From Verrucomicrobiota bacterium (GTDB taxonomy: Bacteria > Verrucomicrobiota > Verrucomicrobiia > Limisphaerales > UBA1319), in contig JAKLHY010000068.1 in the NCBI GenBank assembly GCA_022709905.1, forward strand, positions 1 to 40,022: a stretch of DNA of 40,022 bases. The letters run 5' to 3'. Made by a program: the position numbers and the translations under genes. Positions 17,593 through 26,916 of the stretch are shown in pieces. The notes below the pieces were generated by a model that was given only the letters and a program-made list of their open reading frames with translations, had not been told where the DNA came from and did not search any database. Each line of letters begins with the position of its first letter. Within the stretch, counting starts at the first letter, position 1.

Positions 17593-17850
17593 TCAACGAC
17601 TGATAAGGGCCTGGTCAAAGTTGGCCATTACAGAGGAATCCCAGATGCGGACTTGCGCTTGAACAGGCATCCCGGCGGCAACGACGGACAGCGAGAGAAC
17701 CGAGTTCGTGCCTTGATCACCCCAGTCACCGGCCGAGTCACCGGCCCCAAAGGGCGCCGGCGATCCCACGGGAGTAAGTTCCATGCGGGAAAACGCAAAT
17801 ATGGCTCGCTTTTTGGAGCATTTTGAGTTTTCATCGATCATCCAGATCAT
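17593..17850 (-). pseudogene. Possible decayed fragment of a secreted protein
   Basis: The 423-base gap between the thioesterase and the CLCA-like gene contains one minus-strand open stretch of 85 codons. Its second half (GAGDSAGDWGDQGTNSVLSLSVVAAGMPVQAQVRIWDSS) resembles the recurring VQVRAWD-type segment found in secreted verrucomicrobial proteins. There is no upstream or downstream remainder, ribosome-binding site or signal peptide. I read it as a gene remnant; it may instead be a chance open frame. The rest of the gap, 17516-17592 and 17851-17938, shows nothing recognisable apart from the start region of the next gene. Confidence 0.3.
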
Positions 17851-17938
17851 GCGGGGGCACGCACTGCTTCTTTAGGAAAGCAATGGCAGGAAGGGGTGAC
17901 AACCGCGGGATGCCAACCATTAACGAGCAATTATAACC

Positions 17939-20900
17939 ATGCAAAAGGATTTCTTCTTGTGGACGCTCTGCCTAATCATGGCGGTGAACTGGACGGGGTT
18001 CGGTGGCAACTGCAACCAACCGGGTCTCGATGAAGAACGGGCGTTTACGGACATCGGTGTGGATTACACCATCCATTACACCACAAACGCCGGAACTACC
18101 CATCGCATCTCGCATGCCAACGCCCTGGACATGGAGAACATGGCGATCACGAGCTATGACCGGTTGGTCAACGTCATGAACTTCCGGACGCCTTACCTGA
18201 ACACGTTGCCGGATTTCGCCTTCGTGGTGAAGGACGATTGGTATTACGCCGAACCTGGCTGTGTCGTGATGCACGCCCCCGGGGTCCGAGCCGATCCCGA
18301 GGCCAGCACGCGCTGCATTTTTCTGCACGAACGATTTCATACGGTGCAACGCCACTACAAGTGCGATGTGGCCGATTGCGACTCCGGCTACATCGGCTCC
18401 ACCTTTGGCAAGTGGGTGGCCGAAGGGACCGCCGATGCCGTGATGGACAAGGGCTATCTCGACATCGATGACAGCACCGGATCTCCTTTCTACGAGGCCT
18501 CCGCTCGCATCTATTTGCAGAACCCGGCCATGACGATTTTCGACCATGAATACAACGCCTCGATCTGGTGGAATTATCTGATGGAACAACTCGGGACCGA
18601 GCGGGTTGAGCCGCATTACGGGATTGATTTCATGCGGGCCTTCTGGAACCAAGTGGCGGCGAATGGGGACTCGGGATCCGCCGCTTGCCTGACAGCTCTG
18701 CGGCAGACGATTGCCGCCCGCACGCCACGCAGCCTCGAGAGTCTGTTCGTCGATTTCGCCGTGTGTAATTACGCCCGGGAATTCGACGTGACAGGACTTC
18801 ATGAAGCCCGGCGATACCAGTATGTGGACGAAAAAAATCAGCCGATTCTGGACGAGGTCCCGAGAACGGCGGTGGCCGCGGTTCCGTTCACACGGAATGA
18901 TGAGCCCATCAACAGTTATGCCGCCAGGTATTTTGAATACGTCACCGCGGGCTTGGGCAACTGCAATGTGATCGGATTCAAGGCCGATGACGCCGGGGAT
19001 GTGATGGGATTTGCGGTTGCGGCGGTGGACCAGGCGGGCAAGGTCATCAGCATCCGGACGGGCATCGGCAAAGATTTCGCCGGCAGTTTCTTTAATTCGT
19101 CCAGCCGCCCCATTCGGCGCTTGTGCGGAATTGCGGTTGGTTTGAGCGATGCCACTCAATTCGATTGTGCGATGGATGAAGGCGGAGCGAAGGTCAGCAT
19201 TATCCGGCCGACATTCTCTCATCCGGCCTATCCGGGTTCTCACACCAATGCCGGAAATGTGGTGGTGCGCATGATGGTGAGCGGTCCCGGGGCGTTAACC
19301 CCGGATGATCCGGGGAGTCAATCCGTGATGGGGCTGCGGCGGGAAGACTTCACCGCGACGATTGGTGGAATCGAGGCGCCGGTCTTGGACGCCAGTTATG
19401 TGGGCGGGGAATACCAACTTTTGCTTGAGGCGCCCGATCCAGGGGCGGACGGGAGCTATGATCTTCAGGTCAGCCTGTGCGGCGGGCCAAACGAGGGCCT
19501 TCGCGCCACCTCGCGCATGAGCGTTTACTACGGGGACCTGCGTTTTCATCACGTGGTCTGCCTCGATATCTCGGGCAGCATGGAGTATCCGACCTCGGCC
19601 AAACTCGACGCCGCCAAACAAGCGGCCAAGTTCTACATCGACGCGGTCAACGACGCCGACAAACTGACGGTGGTCACCTTCAGCGGCAACAACACCGAGT
19701 GCAACGAGGATGCCACCAATCTGAGCGGCGCTGGGCAGCTGCTCGCGGCAAGCGGGTTATCGCGAGGCCTTCTGAAACTCGCCGTGGACGGCTTGGACAG
19801 CGTCAACATGACCTCCATTGGCGACGGCCTGTGGACTTCGCAGGACGCCCTGGATACCGAGGCCGGCAAAGTCAGCTATCTGCACTTTGACAATATTCTC
19901 CTGCTCTCCGATGGACTTGAGAACGAGGCGCGATACTGGTCTCGCACCAACTGCATTGGGACGGGAACCGTTTCCGACCGGATTATCGGGGCCGATACCC
20001 TGGTCAACGCGATTGCGTTTGGCGCGGACGCCGACCTGAGCCTGATGCAGCAGATCGGCAGCACCACCGAGGGAGATTACTCCTATGTGGCGGTGGATCC
20101 CGGTATCACGGCGGCTGGATTCGGCCCCAGTTCGCCCGCCGCGACGACAGCCATGCAAAACAAACTCACCCTGAGTTTCCTGGGCGGGCTTGAAAAAGCC
20201 AAACAACTCCAGCGCCTGGCCTTTGCCTCTGTGAACGTCCCGGATGGCGGCACCGAGACGATGAAACTCAATCTGCCGGATCAGAATGTCCGACAGGCCG
20301 TTCTATTCGTCGGCTGGTCCGAAGCTGGACCGCTCGATGTCGTGGTCACCGATCCCGACGGTCAGAATTGCGCGAATTACGCGACCGCCCGTTATCAGGA
20401 TAAAACGCATTACATTCTCCACTTCAAATCCCTGAAGCGCGGAACGTATGGCGTTGAACTGCTCAACAAGACAGGCGAGATCCAGGAGTGTTTCGCCGGG
20501 ATTTCCGGGATTCCCGACAACAACCTTCGCGTCCTCTTCACGCTCTCGCCCCACAGGCGCGGCGGCATCAATGGACGCCCTGAAGGGGTCTTCGAGCAAT
20601 TCGAACAAGGATTGCCCGTGGATATGGTCGCTCGCGTTCTGGATAACAAAGGGCCGGTGCGGGACGCCGAGGTCGAACTCCAAGTTGTCCTCCCCACGGG
20701 CGAGACCGCCTGCAAATCCCTGCGCCTTTTCGATGACGGCCAGCATGTCGACAACGCCTACCAGGATGGCATCTACGGATTGCGGTACTCGCGGACCCCC
20801 TACGCCGGCTACAAGGCCACTGACAATAACGAGCGCCCGAAATTGCCCGCCAATCCCAAGGAAACCGGCAATTACCACGTGATTCTAACGGTGACCGGCA

Positions 20901-22312
20901 AGGCCAACGACGGCGCCGAATTCCACCGCGTGATCGAGCGCGACTTCAAGGTGTTCCGTCGCCAGGAACTCTACGATTCGGACCGGGACGGACTTCCCGA
21001 TACTTGGGAAGCCTATTATGGGACCGATCCCCTAAAGCCCGATGAAAAGGCCGATCCCGATCACGATGACCTCACGAACACCGAGGAGTTTCTGTTCGGC
21101 ACTCATCCCTTTGATCCCGACACAGACGGAGGAGGTGAATCCGACGGTTCCGAGGTCAAGATCGGACACTGCCCCCTGAATCCTCTGGACGACGAGATTC
21201 CGCCGCTCTCTGAAGTGTCCATTCCATCGCCCACCCTCGGCGATGATGACCCGACCCAAGTGGTGCCCTTGTCGATCATGCTTCAGTTTCCGGATCACGC
21301 CTCCTATCGCGAACTCCACATTTACCGTTCGAAGGATCCGAACACAATCGTGGATCCCGCCAACTTGGTCCGCGTGATCGATCTTAGTGGAAAGATCGTC
21401 ACCTACTACCTGGATGAGGGTTTGTCGGATGGAGTTCGGTATTACTACCAGCTTCAGGCCATTGGGCGGAATGGGGCAAAAACACCTTACAGCCGCGTTC
21501 TCACCGCCATCGCCAAGGCCGATCCCCTGCGGCCAACCGGCCGGATCTTGTTGAATCACGGCGCCGCAACGACCGCCGGTGCCCGGATCCATGTGAAGAT
21601 CATCCCCGGCCCTGGCGCCACCGAGTATCGACTCAGCCAGAAACCGTTCACTCGATTGGATTCCTATAAGCCGATGGTCTCGGAAACGCCCTTCATCCTC
21701 TCCGGCATGCGGAATGGGCAAACCGCCGTCGTCTACGTCCAGTTCCGAAGCCCATCCGGCAATGAATCACCGGTCACCGACGATACCATCATCTATCGTG
21801 TCACCGGCGATAATGACCGCGATGGAACCTCGGATCCGCTGGATCCAGACGACGACAATGATGGGCTCTCCGACGAGGCCGAAATCTTCACGCACGGAAC
21901 CGATGCCTTCCGCGCGGACACCGACGGCGACGGTTACAACGATGCCGTCGAACTCAAGGAAGGCTCGGATCCTTTGGATCGCACTTCCACTCCCAAGCCG
22001 CCGGGTGACGATTGGGACCATGATGGTTACTCCAACGAGCTGGAACGGCTCTACAAGAGTGATCCCAACAATCCCAAGAGTGTTCCCGACTTGCGGTTGC
22101 GTCTGACGCGGACCCAAGCCGGCTGGCAGGTCTCCCTGCCGACCGTGACGGGAGTGGTCTATCAATTCCAGAAGGCGCTGGACTTGAGCGGCCCGCCAAT
22201 CCTCTGGAAGAACACCGGCGAGCCTTTCAAAGGCAATGGCCAGGATCAGGGGATGCCTTTGACCCCCACCGAAAAAGAGGCTTTTCTGAGGGTGATGCTT
22301 CAGGTCCAGTAG
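17939..22312 (+). CDS. Large secreted CLCA-like protein: HExxH metallopeptidase, VWA, beta domain, TSP3-like repeats
   Basis: This 1457-residue protein has a hydrophobic N-terminal export signal (about 4-22). A metallopeptidase-like domain follows, with zinc motif HERFH at residues 130-134 and a candidate third ligand Glu162 in WVAEGTAD. A VWA domain begins near residue 537 with the MIDAS DISGS motif (Asp543). The region after it includes RGTYGVELLN and a beta unit (MVARVLDNKGPVRDAEVELQV..., then LFDDGQHVDNAYQDGIYG), which matches the C-terminal unit of CLCA proteins. TSP3-like calcium repeats rich in DxDxDG lie near 1012-1070 and 1290-1380, separated by Fn3-like modules. HExxH plus VWA plus this beta unit is the CLCA order; in that family the protease cleaves the protein itself. 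Self-processing here is inference. The start has no clear ribosome-binding site. Confidence 0.8.
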   Translation: MQKDFFLWTLCLIMAVNWTGFGGNCNQPGLDEERAFTDIGVDYTIHYTTNAGTTHRISHANALDMENMAITSYDRLVNVMNFRTPYLNTLPDFAFVVKDDWYYAEPGCVVMHAPGVRADPEASTRCIFLHERFHTVQRHYKCDVADCDSGYIGSTFGKWVAEGTADAVMDKGYLDIDDSTGSPFYEASARIYLQNPAMTIFDHEYNASIWWNYLMEQLGTERVEPHYGIDFMRAFWNQVAANGDSGSAACLTALRQTIAARTPRSLESLFVDFAVCNYAREFDVTGLHEARRYQYVDEKNQPILDEVPRTAVAAVPFTRNDEPINSYAARYFEYVTAGLGNCNVIGFKADDAGDVMGFAVAAVDQAGKVISIRTGIGKDFAGSFFNSSSRPIRRLCGIAVGLSDATQFDCAMDEGGAKVSIIRPTFSHPAYPGSHTNAGNVVVRMMVSGPGALTPDDPGSQSVMGLRREDFTATIGGIEAPVLDASYVGGEYQLLLEAPDPGADGSYDLQVSLCGGPNEGLRATSRMSVYYGDLRFHHVVCLDISGSMEYPTSAKLDAAKQAAKFYIDAVNDADKLTVVTFSGNNTECNEDATNLSGAGQLLAASGLSRGLLKLAVDGLDSVNMTSIGDGLWTSQDALDTEAGKVSYLHFDNILLLSDGLENEARYWSRTNCIGTGTVSDRIIGADTLVNAIAFGADADLSLMQQIGSTTEGDYSYVAVDPGITAAGFGPSSPAATTAMQNKLTLSFLGGLEKAKQLQRLAFASVNVPDGGTETMKLNLPDQNVRQAVLFVGWSEAGPLDVVVTDPDGQNCANYATARYQDKTHYILHFKSLKRGTYGVELLNKTGEIQECFAGISGIPDNNLRVLFTLSPHRRGGINGRPEGVFEQFEQGLPVDMVARVLDNKGPVRDAEVELQVVLPTGETACKSLRLFDDGQHVDNAYQDGIYGLRYSRTPYAGYKATDNNERPKLPANPKETGNYHVILTVTGKANDGAEFHRVIERDFKVFRRQELYDSDRDGLPDTWEAYYGTDPLKPDEKADPDHDDLTNTEEFLFGTHPFDPDTDGGGESDGSEVKIGHCPLNPLDDEIPPLSEVSIPSPTLGDDDPTQVVPLSIMLQFPDHASYRELHIYRSKDPNTIVDPANLVRVIDLSGKIVTYYLDEGLSDGVRYYYQLQAIGRNGAKTPYSRVLTAIAKADPLRPTGRILLNHGAATTAGARIHVKIIPGPGATEYRLSQKPFTRLDSYKPMVSETPFILSGMRNGQTAVVYVQFRSPSGNESPVTDDTIIYRVTGDNDRDGTSDPLDPDDDNDGLSDEAEIFTHGTDAFRADTDGDGYNDAVELKEGSDPLDRTSTPKPPGDDWDHDGYSNELERLYKSDPNNPKSVPDLRLRLTRTQAGWQVSLPTVTGVVYQFQKALDLSGPPILWKNTGEPFKGNGQDQGMPLTPTEKEAFLRVMLQVQ

Positions 22313-22549
22313 CCATTTTTCGATCTTGTCATCTCAGCACAGTCCTCGGCTCTCCTTGGGAAAGTCGAATTGAGGTTGCTGTCTGAGACAAAAGTGGCGA
22401 GGCTTTTTACGCCTATGAACCTGGTAAACTCCATCGAACATAAGAATTGGACACGGACCGGAGAATTCTCATTACTGGCAGGGGCATCGTCTCGCGTCCC
22501 CGGGATGACCGATTTGTGGCCGCAGACTCGGCTGAGGATCCCGCCGCGG

Positions 22550-23809
22550 ATGTTTTCGCGAGTTTTTCTCCCCCTGCTGGTGTGGATGACAGTCGTGCCT
22601 CCGGGCGCCGGGGGGGCTGGTTTGTCCTCCGAGCAGGCTCGAGAATATGACACCGCCATCGCGAAACAGCGGCAAGGCACTCTCCTCATCGAAGCCGCGC
22701 CGGGTGCGGAGGTCGTTGTGGAACAACTGCGTCATGAATTCTGGTTTGGCGCCGCTTTGGCCAACCAGGCGTTCAATGGCCGGATGCCGGCGGAAGAAAG
22801 GGAGAGGTACCGCGCGGTTTTTCTCTCAAACTTTAACTCGGCCGTAACTGAGAACGCCCTGAAATGGCATACCATGGAACCTCGCCGAGGCAGCGTGGAT
22901 TACTCAGTGGTCAATGCCATGCTGGACTGGACCGACCGGCATCAGATTCCCTTGCGCGGCCACAACATCTACTGGGGCGTGCCCAATTTTGTGCAAAGCT
23001 GGCTCAAGGACTTGTCTGACGAAGAGCTGCAAGAAGTCCTGAAGAACCGCGGCCTGGATGTGGGGAGGCGTTTTGCGGGACGGTTTGCCGAGTATGACCT
23101 GAACAATGAAATGATCCATGGCAATTATTATGAACAACGCCTCGGCAAGGACATCACCCTGCGGATGGCCCAATGGGTTCGGCAAGGCGATCCCAAAGCG
23201 GTCCTCTATCTGAACGACTACGACATTCTTACGGGGGTGCGTTTGGATGATTATATCCGGCATATCCGAACCTTGCTTGATCAAGGCGTGCCTGTGGGTG
23301 GCATCGGGGTTCAGGGGCACCTGCACGGAGACGCGTTCGATCCCCAGGCTCTGAGCAATGCCCTCGAGAAACTTTCCCAATTCAAGCTCCCAATTCGGAT
23401 CACCGAATTCAACATGCCCGGCCAACGTTCCCGCTACTACCAGAAACGCGATGCGCAATTGACCGAAGCCGAGGAAAAGGCCAAGGCCCAGGCGCTGGTG
23501 GATTACTACCGCATCTGCTTCGCGCATCCTTCGGTCGAGGGCATCCTCATGTGGGGATTCTGGGAAGGCGCCAACTGGATTCCCGTGAGCTCGCTTTACA
23601 AACGGGATTGGACTCCCTTGCCCGCCGCACTGGCCTATCGCGATTTGGTGTTCCGCGAATGGTGGACCCGCTGGCGCGGCCGAACCGATGCTCGAGGCCG
23701 ATGCGAAGTCCGCGCCTTTTTCGGCTGCCACCACATCCAGGCTGGCCCGAAAACAATTGAAATTAGACTCGCCAAATCCGAGGGAACAAAGACCGTTTAT
23801 CTCCGGTAA
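22550..23809 (+). CDS. Secreted endo-1,4-beta-xylanase, GH10
   Basis: The protein of about 419 residues has a signal peptide (MFSRVFLPLLVWMTVVPPGAGGAG), then a short beta region (TLLIEAAPGAEVVVEQLRHEF) common in bacterial GH10 enzymes, and the catalytic barrel. GH10 landmarks: FNSAVTENALKWHTMEP, RGHNIYWG, the acid/base Glu187 in DLNNEMIHG, a GVQGHLHGD strand, and nucleophile Glu286 in RITEFNM. WGFWEGANWIP near the C-terminus is the usual substrate-cleft segment. It cleaves xylan outside the cytoplasm. ATG 22550 is chosen because it begins the signal peptide and has GAGG upstream; ATG 22505 and TTG 22370 are in frame. It follows the CLCA-like gene by 237 bases; a degraded partial copy lies just downstream. 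Confidence 0.92.
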   Translation: MFSRVFLPLLVWMTVVPPGAGGAGLSSEQAREYDTAIAKQRQGTLLIEAAPGAEVVVEQLRHEFWFGAALANQAFNGRMPAEERERYRAVFLSNFNSAVTENALKWHTMEPRRGSVDYSVVNAMLDWTDRHQIPLRGHNIYWGVPNFVQSWLKDLSDEELQEVLKNRGLDVGRRFAGRFAEYDLNNEMIHGNYYEQRLGKDITLRMAQWVRQGDPKAVLYLNDYDILTGVRLDDYIRHIRTLLDQGVPVGGIGVQGHLHGDAFDPQALSNALEKLSQFKLPIRITEFNMPGQRSRYYQKRDAQLTEAEEKAKAQALVDYYRICFAHPSVEGILMWGFWEGANWIPVSSLYKRDWTPLPAALAYRDLVFREWWTRWRGRTDARGRCEVRAFFGCHHIQAGPKTIEIRLAKSEGTKTVYLR

Positions 23810-23891
23810 ATCCCAGTCACGCTCAGTCCAATTCTCCGGCGGTGGGGCTGTTCTCGACCTCAGCGTCTTTGAACCGGGCAATAACCGCGGC

Positions 23892-24020
23892 GTGGATGAC
23901 TATCGCATCTGCTTCGCCCATCGTTGCATGGAGGGAATTCTCATGGGGGGTTACCGGGAAGGCGCCAACTGGATTCCAGTGAGCTCACTCTACAAACGAG
24001 ACTGGACTCCATTGCTGGCC
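23892..24020 (+). pseudogene. Decayed partial duplicate of the GH10 C-terminal segment
   Basis: This stretch repeats bases 23498-23622 of the neighbouring xylanase gene at clearly high nucleotide identity, most visibly in GGCGCCAACTGGATTCC. Translated, it gives VDDYRICFAHRCMEGILMGGYREGANWIPVSS-like sequence, compared with VDYYRICFAHPSVEGILMWGFWEGANWIPVSS in the xylanase. It lacks both catalytic glutamates and the rest of the barrel, and sits in a 127-codon open frame (23688-24071) whose earlier part has no similarity to GH10. I read it as the remnant of a second xylanase or a partial tandem duplication. From 24072 to 24296 the sequence is AT-richer and holds no gene. Confidence 0.75.
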
Positions 24021-24296
24021 GTTAAAGACCTGGGGCCAGGACGACGCGGAAACCCAAGGATTTGGTTGTAGGACCTGCTGGGCGATTGCTGGCAATAAAC
24101 TGAACCAAAAGAAAAGCGAAGAACAATGGATCACACCAAGCGGGTTTTGTTTCAGGAAAAACGATCCAACCAATATGCTTAGTCTATTAAAGGCAAAGCA
24201 AATATGCATTTTAGCACCTTTTTTTACTATTATGGATAACCCTTAGGTGATGTTTCAGGTAGTAGACGATTGCCCGGCTGGAAACTGCGCACGATC

Positions 24297-25490
24297 CTAT
24301 TGCCGGTTCATCACCCAGCGCAAGGCCTCGGGTTCGCCGACGGTCTTCAACCGCTCGTAGTAGGCCAGCAAGTCGGAGCCGGATAATGTCGCAAGCTTGT
24401 CCTGCCCCTGCTGGATCAGTTTTTTCCGGTCTTCACGCTGTTGAAGCAATTCCTTAAGCCGGTCCTTGACTGACCGCCCGGATGTGTCATAGGCACTGGC
24501 CGGATCCAAGGTTTCCAGGATTTGGCGTTCGATGGCGATCCCCACAAATTCCTCGATGATGGAGCGTGAGCCTGAGGATTGACCGAGTTGACGTCCCAGG
24601 GTGACGCCCATCTGCAGAGCGGCCTTTGAGGAGGCCTCGTCTCCCGCCTGCCGATAGAGATCGGATAGTTGGGTCAAGCTGCCCGCGAGGCTTTTGAGTT
24701 CAGCGAGGTGCGGCAGCGGTTGTCCGGATGCCAACATCGCGGCTTCAAGCGTTGAAAGTCCAGCGGCGCGGTAAGCATCCTCAAGGTTCCGAACATAATC
24801 CGGGTAGTAATCCTGGAATCCCGGCTTGCCCGAGGCCGCCACAAGTTCCTGGACCGCCAGATCGGTCTGACCCGACTTGAAGTAATCCTGGGCGGAGAGA
24901 TAGTTGGCAAGGGCGTTGTCGGGCGCTGATTGTTTCCATGCGTCCAATCGTTGGCGGCGTTCTTCAGGCAGAGCCTTATCTTTGAAGGCAAAACATGCGG
25001 TGAAGTTCACGCGCGGATCCTGAGGATGCTTCTCCAAGGCTTCCCGCAGGAGACTCAAGTCTCCGGTAACTTGAGAGGCGGCTACGAGGCTTTCGGCGTT
25101 GCGTTGCTTCGTTTCGAGAAAGGGAGCCACCTGCCGGAGGCTGAGTTTCTTGCCCCCCGCCAATTGTTCAACCCAGTTCGATTGCAGCCGCGCATTGTCC
25201 GCTTCGAGATGGAGGGCTTCCGCTCTTTCCTGCCTTAACACACCCACTTCCCCTCGCAGCCGGAGCAACTCACGCCACTGATCCCCCGGCAGGGATGATG
25301 CCAGGTTCGAATGCAAAACCATGGGAGCGGGGAAACGATTCTGCGCCTGGTTCCCCGACAAACGTTGGATTTCCCGCCTCAGCTCCTCCTGCCGCCCGCG
25401 TTCCCGCTGTAGGGCCTGATGTTCCATCACCAAGACTCCCGCGATACCCAACGCCACCAGCAAACTTAAGGCGGTTTGAACCTTGTTCAT
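24297..25490 (-). CDS. Membrane-anchored coiled-coil/helical-repeat protein of unknown function
   Basis: The 397-residue protein has a single N-terminal membrane helix (about 5-22), followed by a coiled coil (HQALQRERGRQEELRREIQRL, then LLRLRGEVGVLRQERAEALHLEADNARL). Residues about 130-370 are alpha-helical with TPR-like pairs (DNALANYLSAQDYFKSGQTDLAVQELVAA; YVRNLEDAYRAAGLSTLEAAML). The membrane helix and coil closely resemble those in the preceding sigma-factor gene (VLEHQALNRLREENEALQ; LSRLRTEVGALRQQ), so the two share a module by duplication. ATG 25490 lies eight bases after the sigma-factor stop, indicating co-transcription. Its role may be tied to that sigma factor. No enzymatic motif is visible. 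Confidence 0.65.
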   Translation of the reverse strand: MNKVQTALSLLVALGIAGVLVMEHQALQRERGRQEELRREIQRLSGNQAQNRFPAPMVLHSNLASSLPGDQWRELLRLRGEVGVLRQERAEALHLEADNARLQSNWVEQLAGGKKLSLRQVAPFLETKQRNAESLVAASQVTGDLSLLREALEKHPQDPRVNFTACFAFKDKALPEERRQRLDAWKQSAPDNALANYLSAQDYFKSGQTDLAVQELVAASGKPGFQDYYPDYVRNLEDAYRAAGLSTLEAAMLASGQPLPHLAELKSLAGSLTQLSDLYRQAGDEASSKAALQMGVTLGRQLGQSSGSRSIIEEFVGIAIERQILETLDPASAYDTSGRSVKDRLKELLQQREDRKKLIQQGQDKLATLSGSDLLAYYERLKTVGEPEALRWVMNRQ

Positions 25491-25498
25491 AGCTCGAT

Positions 25499-26896
25499 TC
25501 AGGGCACTATCGTCTGTTGCTTTTCCCAGGTCTCGAGACTGGCCTGGCTCGGCTCGGTGTGGACATGGACGCTGCCATCGGCCAAGCCGTAAACCTTGCT
25601 CCATTGACCGCTGGGCGCGCACCGGGCTTCTTTTTCGAGGAAAATAACCGTTTTGCCAGGATCCTTCACACTCTCCAAAGTGCCGCGATAGACGATCTCG
25701 AAGTGATTGGTGTCAAAGCCCAGCAAAGCCTCTGAGTTCTGAATCCCGGCGGCTTGTTCGAAGGTCTCGGGGAAGCGGCCGCCATGATCTTGCGCGTAAA
25801 GATGGAACGACAATCCCCATTGCTTCAAATGCTCGACTCGCATCTTGGTTTGTTCCTCGAACTCAGCCTCGGCGGGATCGTCGGGTTCACCGGTGACATC
25901 GCGTAACTCGCGGTTTTCCTTCCGCAAGCCTGTCAGGTTGTTCGACTGCTGCCGGAGGGCGCCGACCTCGGTCCGAAGCCGGCTCAGATCCCGGAGTTGT
26001 TTATCCCGTAACGCGTTTGGATGCTGCGTGGGCTCCCGATTCTCGGATGGACGCGGCTGTGATTCCGCCTCGCGTGCGAGCTGGGCGGCGCTCAGTTGCA
26101 GTGCCTCGTTTTCTTCACGCAACCGGTTCAAGGCTTGGTGCTCGAGAACCAGCGCCGTCCCGACACCGGCCGCGACGGCAATTCCAGCGGCAATTTTCAG
26201 TTTTGTCATGGCCATAAGTTTTAGGAAAGTCAGAGTCAAACCACTGCCGGCGGCGGCCTTGGCAATGGCCGCAACCGCAACCGTGCCCGCAAGGCCGGAG
26301 GGTGCGGCCGTGACGGCATGCGCGCCCAACAAACCGGCCAATACTCCCGCCGAAGCCCTCACTCCGCGGCGTTCCAGCAAATCCCGGAGCCTCGTCAAGG
26401 CGCGTGTCACACGCTTTTGCGCCGCATCCTCACTGCTGCCTATGGCCTCGCCCACCGATCGCAGGTCGCGGCCTTCAAAAAACCGCAGCATAATGGCGGC
26501 GCGATCCTGGGTATTGAGTTGGTTGATGGCCTCGTCTAACACGGGAGCGATCTCTTCAAAACCGGTGTCTGAGCCACCCTCACTGGCATTCATTTCCGCA
26601 GCCTGCCTTTCGCGATGATAACGCCGGCGTTCCCCTCGCAGGAGCGTCCAGGCGACATGACATGCGCGCCGATGCAGCCAGCCTCCCAGCATCACCTCCG
26701 GAGAAAGCGTCCGAGCCAGCCGCGCCAGATCCGTGAAGACGGTCTGCACAATGTCCTCCGCCAGGTGCGCATCCCCGTTCACCAGCCGCGCAGCCGTCGA
26801 ATAGACCAGATCGATATACCGCGCGACCAGTTCTCGAAACGCCAGTTCTGATCCACGCGTGGCGTATTCCTGAAGCAATGCCCGGTCCGTCGTCAT
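25499..26896 (-). CDS. ECF sigma factor fused to a membrane segment, coiled coil and pseudopilin-like tail
   Basis: Residues 1-175 are a typical ECF sigma factor: region 2 (AFRELVARYIDLVYSTAARLV...AEDIVQTVFTDLARL) and a region 4 helix-turn-helix (LNTQDRAAIMLRFFEGRDLRSVGEAIGSSEDAAQKRVTRALTRL). It does not stop there: residues about 186-215 are hydrophobic Ala/Gly-rich, a membrane helix follows (LKIAAGIAVAAGVGTALVLE, 233-252), then a coiled coil (about 253-335), and a tail (351-465) in which MRVEHLKQWGLSFHLYAQDHGG and YGLADGSVHVH resemble the C-terminal part of DUF1559-type pseudopilins. At 465 residues it is over twice the usual ECF length. No separate anti-sigma gene is adjacent, so the extension may tether or restrain the sigma domain; that is inference. 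Tandem repeats precede the start. Confidence 0.8.
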   Translation of the reverse strand: MTTDRALLQEYATRGSELAFRELVARYIDLVYSTAARLVNGDAHLAEDIVQTVFTDLARLARTLSPEVMLGGWLHRRACHVAWTLLRGERRRYHRERQAAEMNASEGGSDTGFEEIAPVLDEAINQLNTQDRAAIMLRFFEGRDLRSVGEAIGSSEDAAQKRVTRALTRLRDLLERRGVRASAGVLAGLLGAHAVTAAPSGLAGTVAVAAIAKAAAGSGLTLTFLKLMAMTKLKIAAGIAVAAGVGTALVLEHQALNRLREENEALQLSAAQLAREAESQPRPSENREPTQHPNALRDKQLRDLSRLRTEVGALRQQSNNLTGLRKENRELRDVTGEPDDPAEAEFEEQTKMRVEHLKQWGLSFHLYAQDHGGRFPETFEQAAGIQNSEALLGFDTNHFEIVYRGTLESVKDPGKTVIFLEKEARCAPSGQWSKVYGLADGSVHVHTEPSQASLETWEKQQTIVP

Positions 26897-26916
26897 TTCT
26901 TTATCTTAAAGTGCCG

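Noticed and set aside
17972..19243. 423-codon open frame opposite the CLCA-like gene
   Set aside because: It is His/Arg-rich without motifs; the plus strand holds zinc and MIDAS motifs in correct order.
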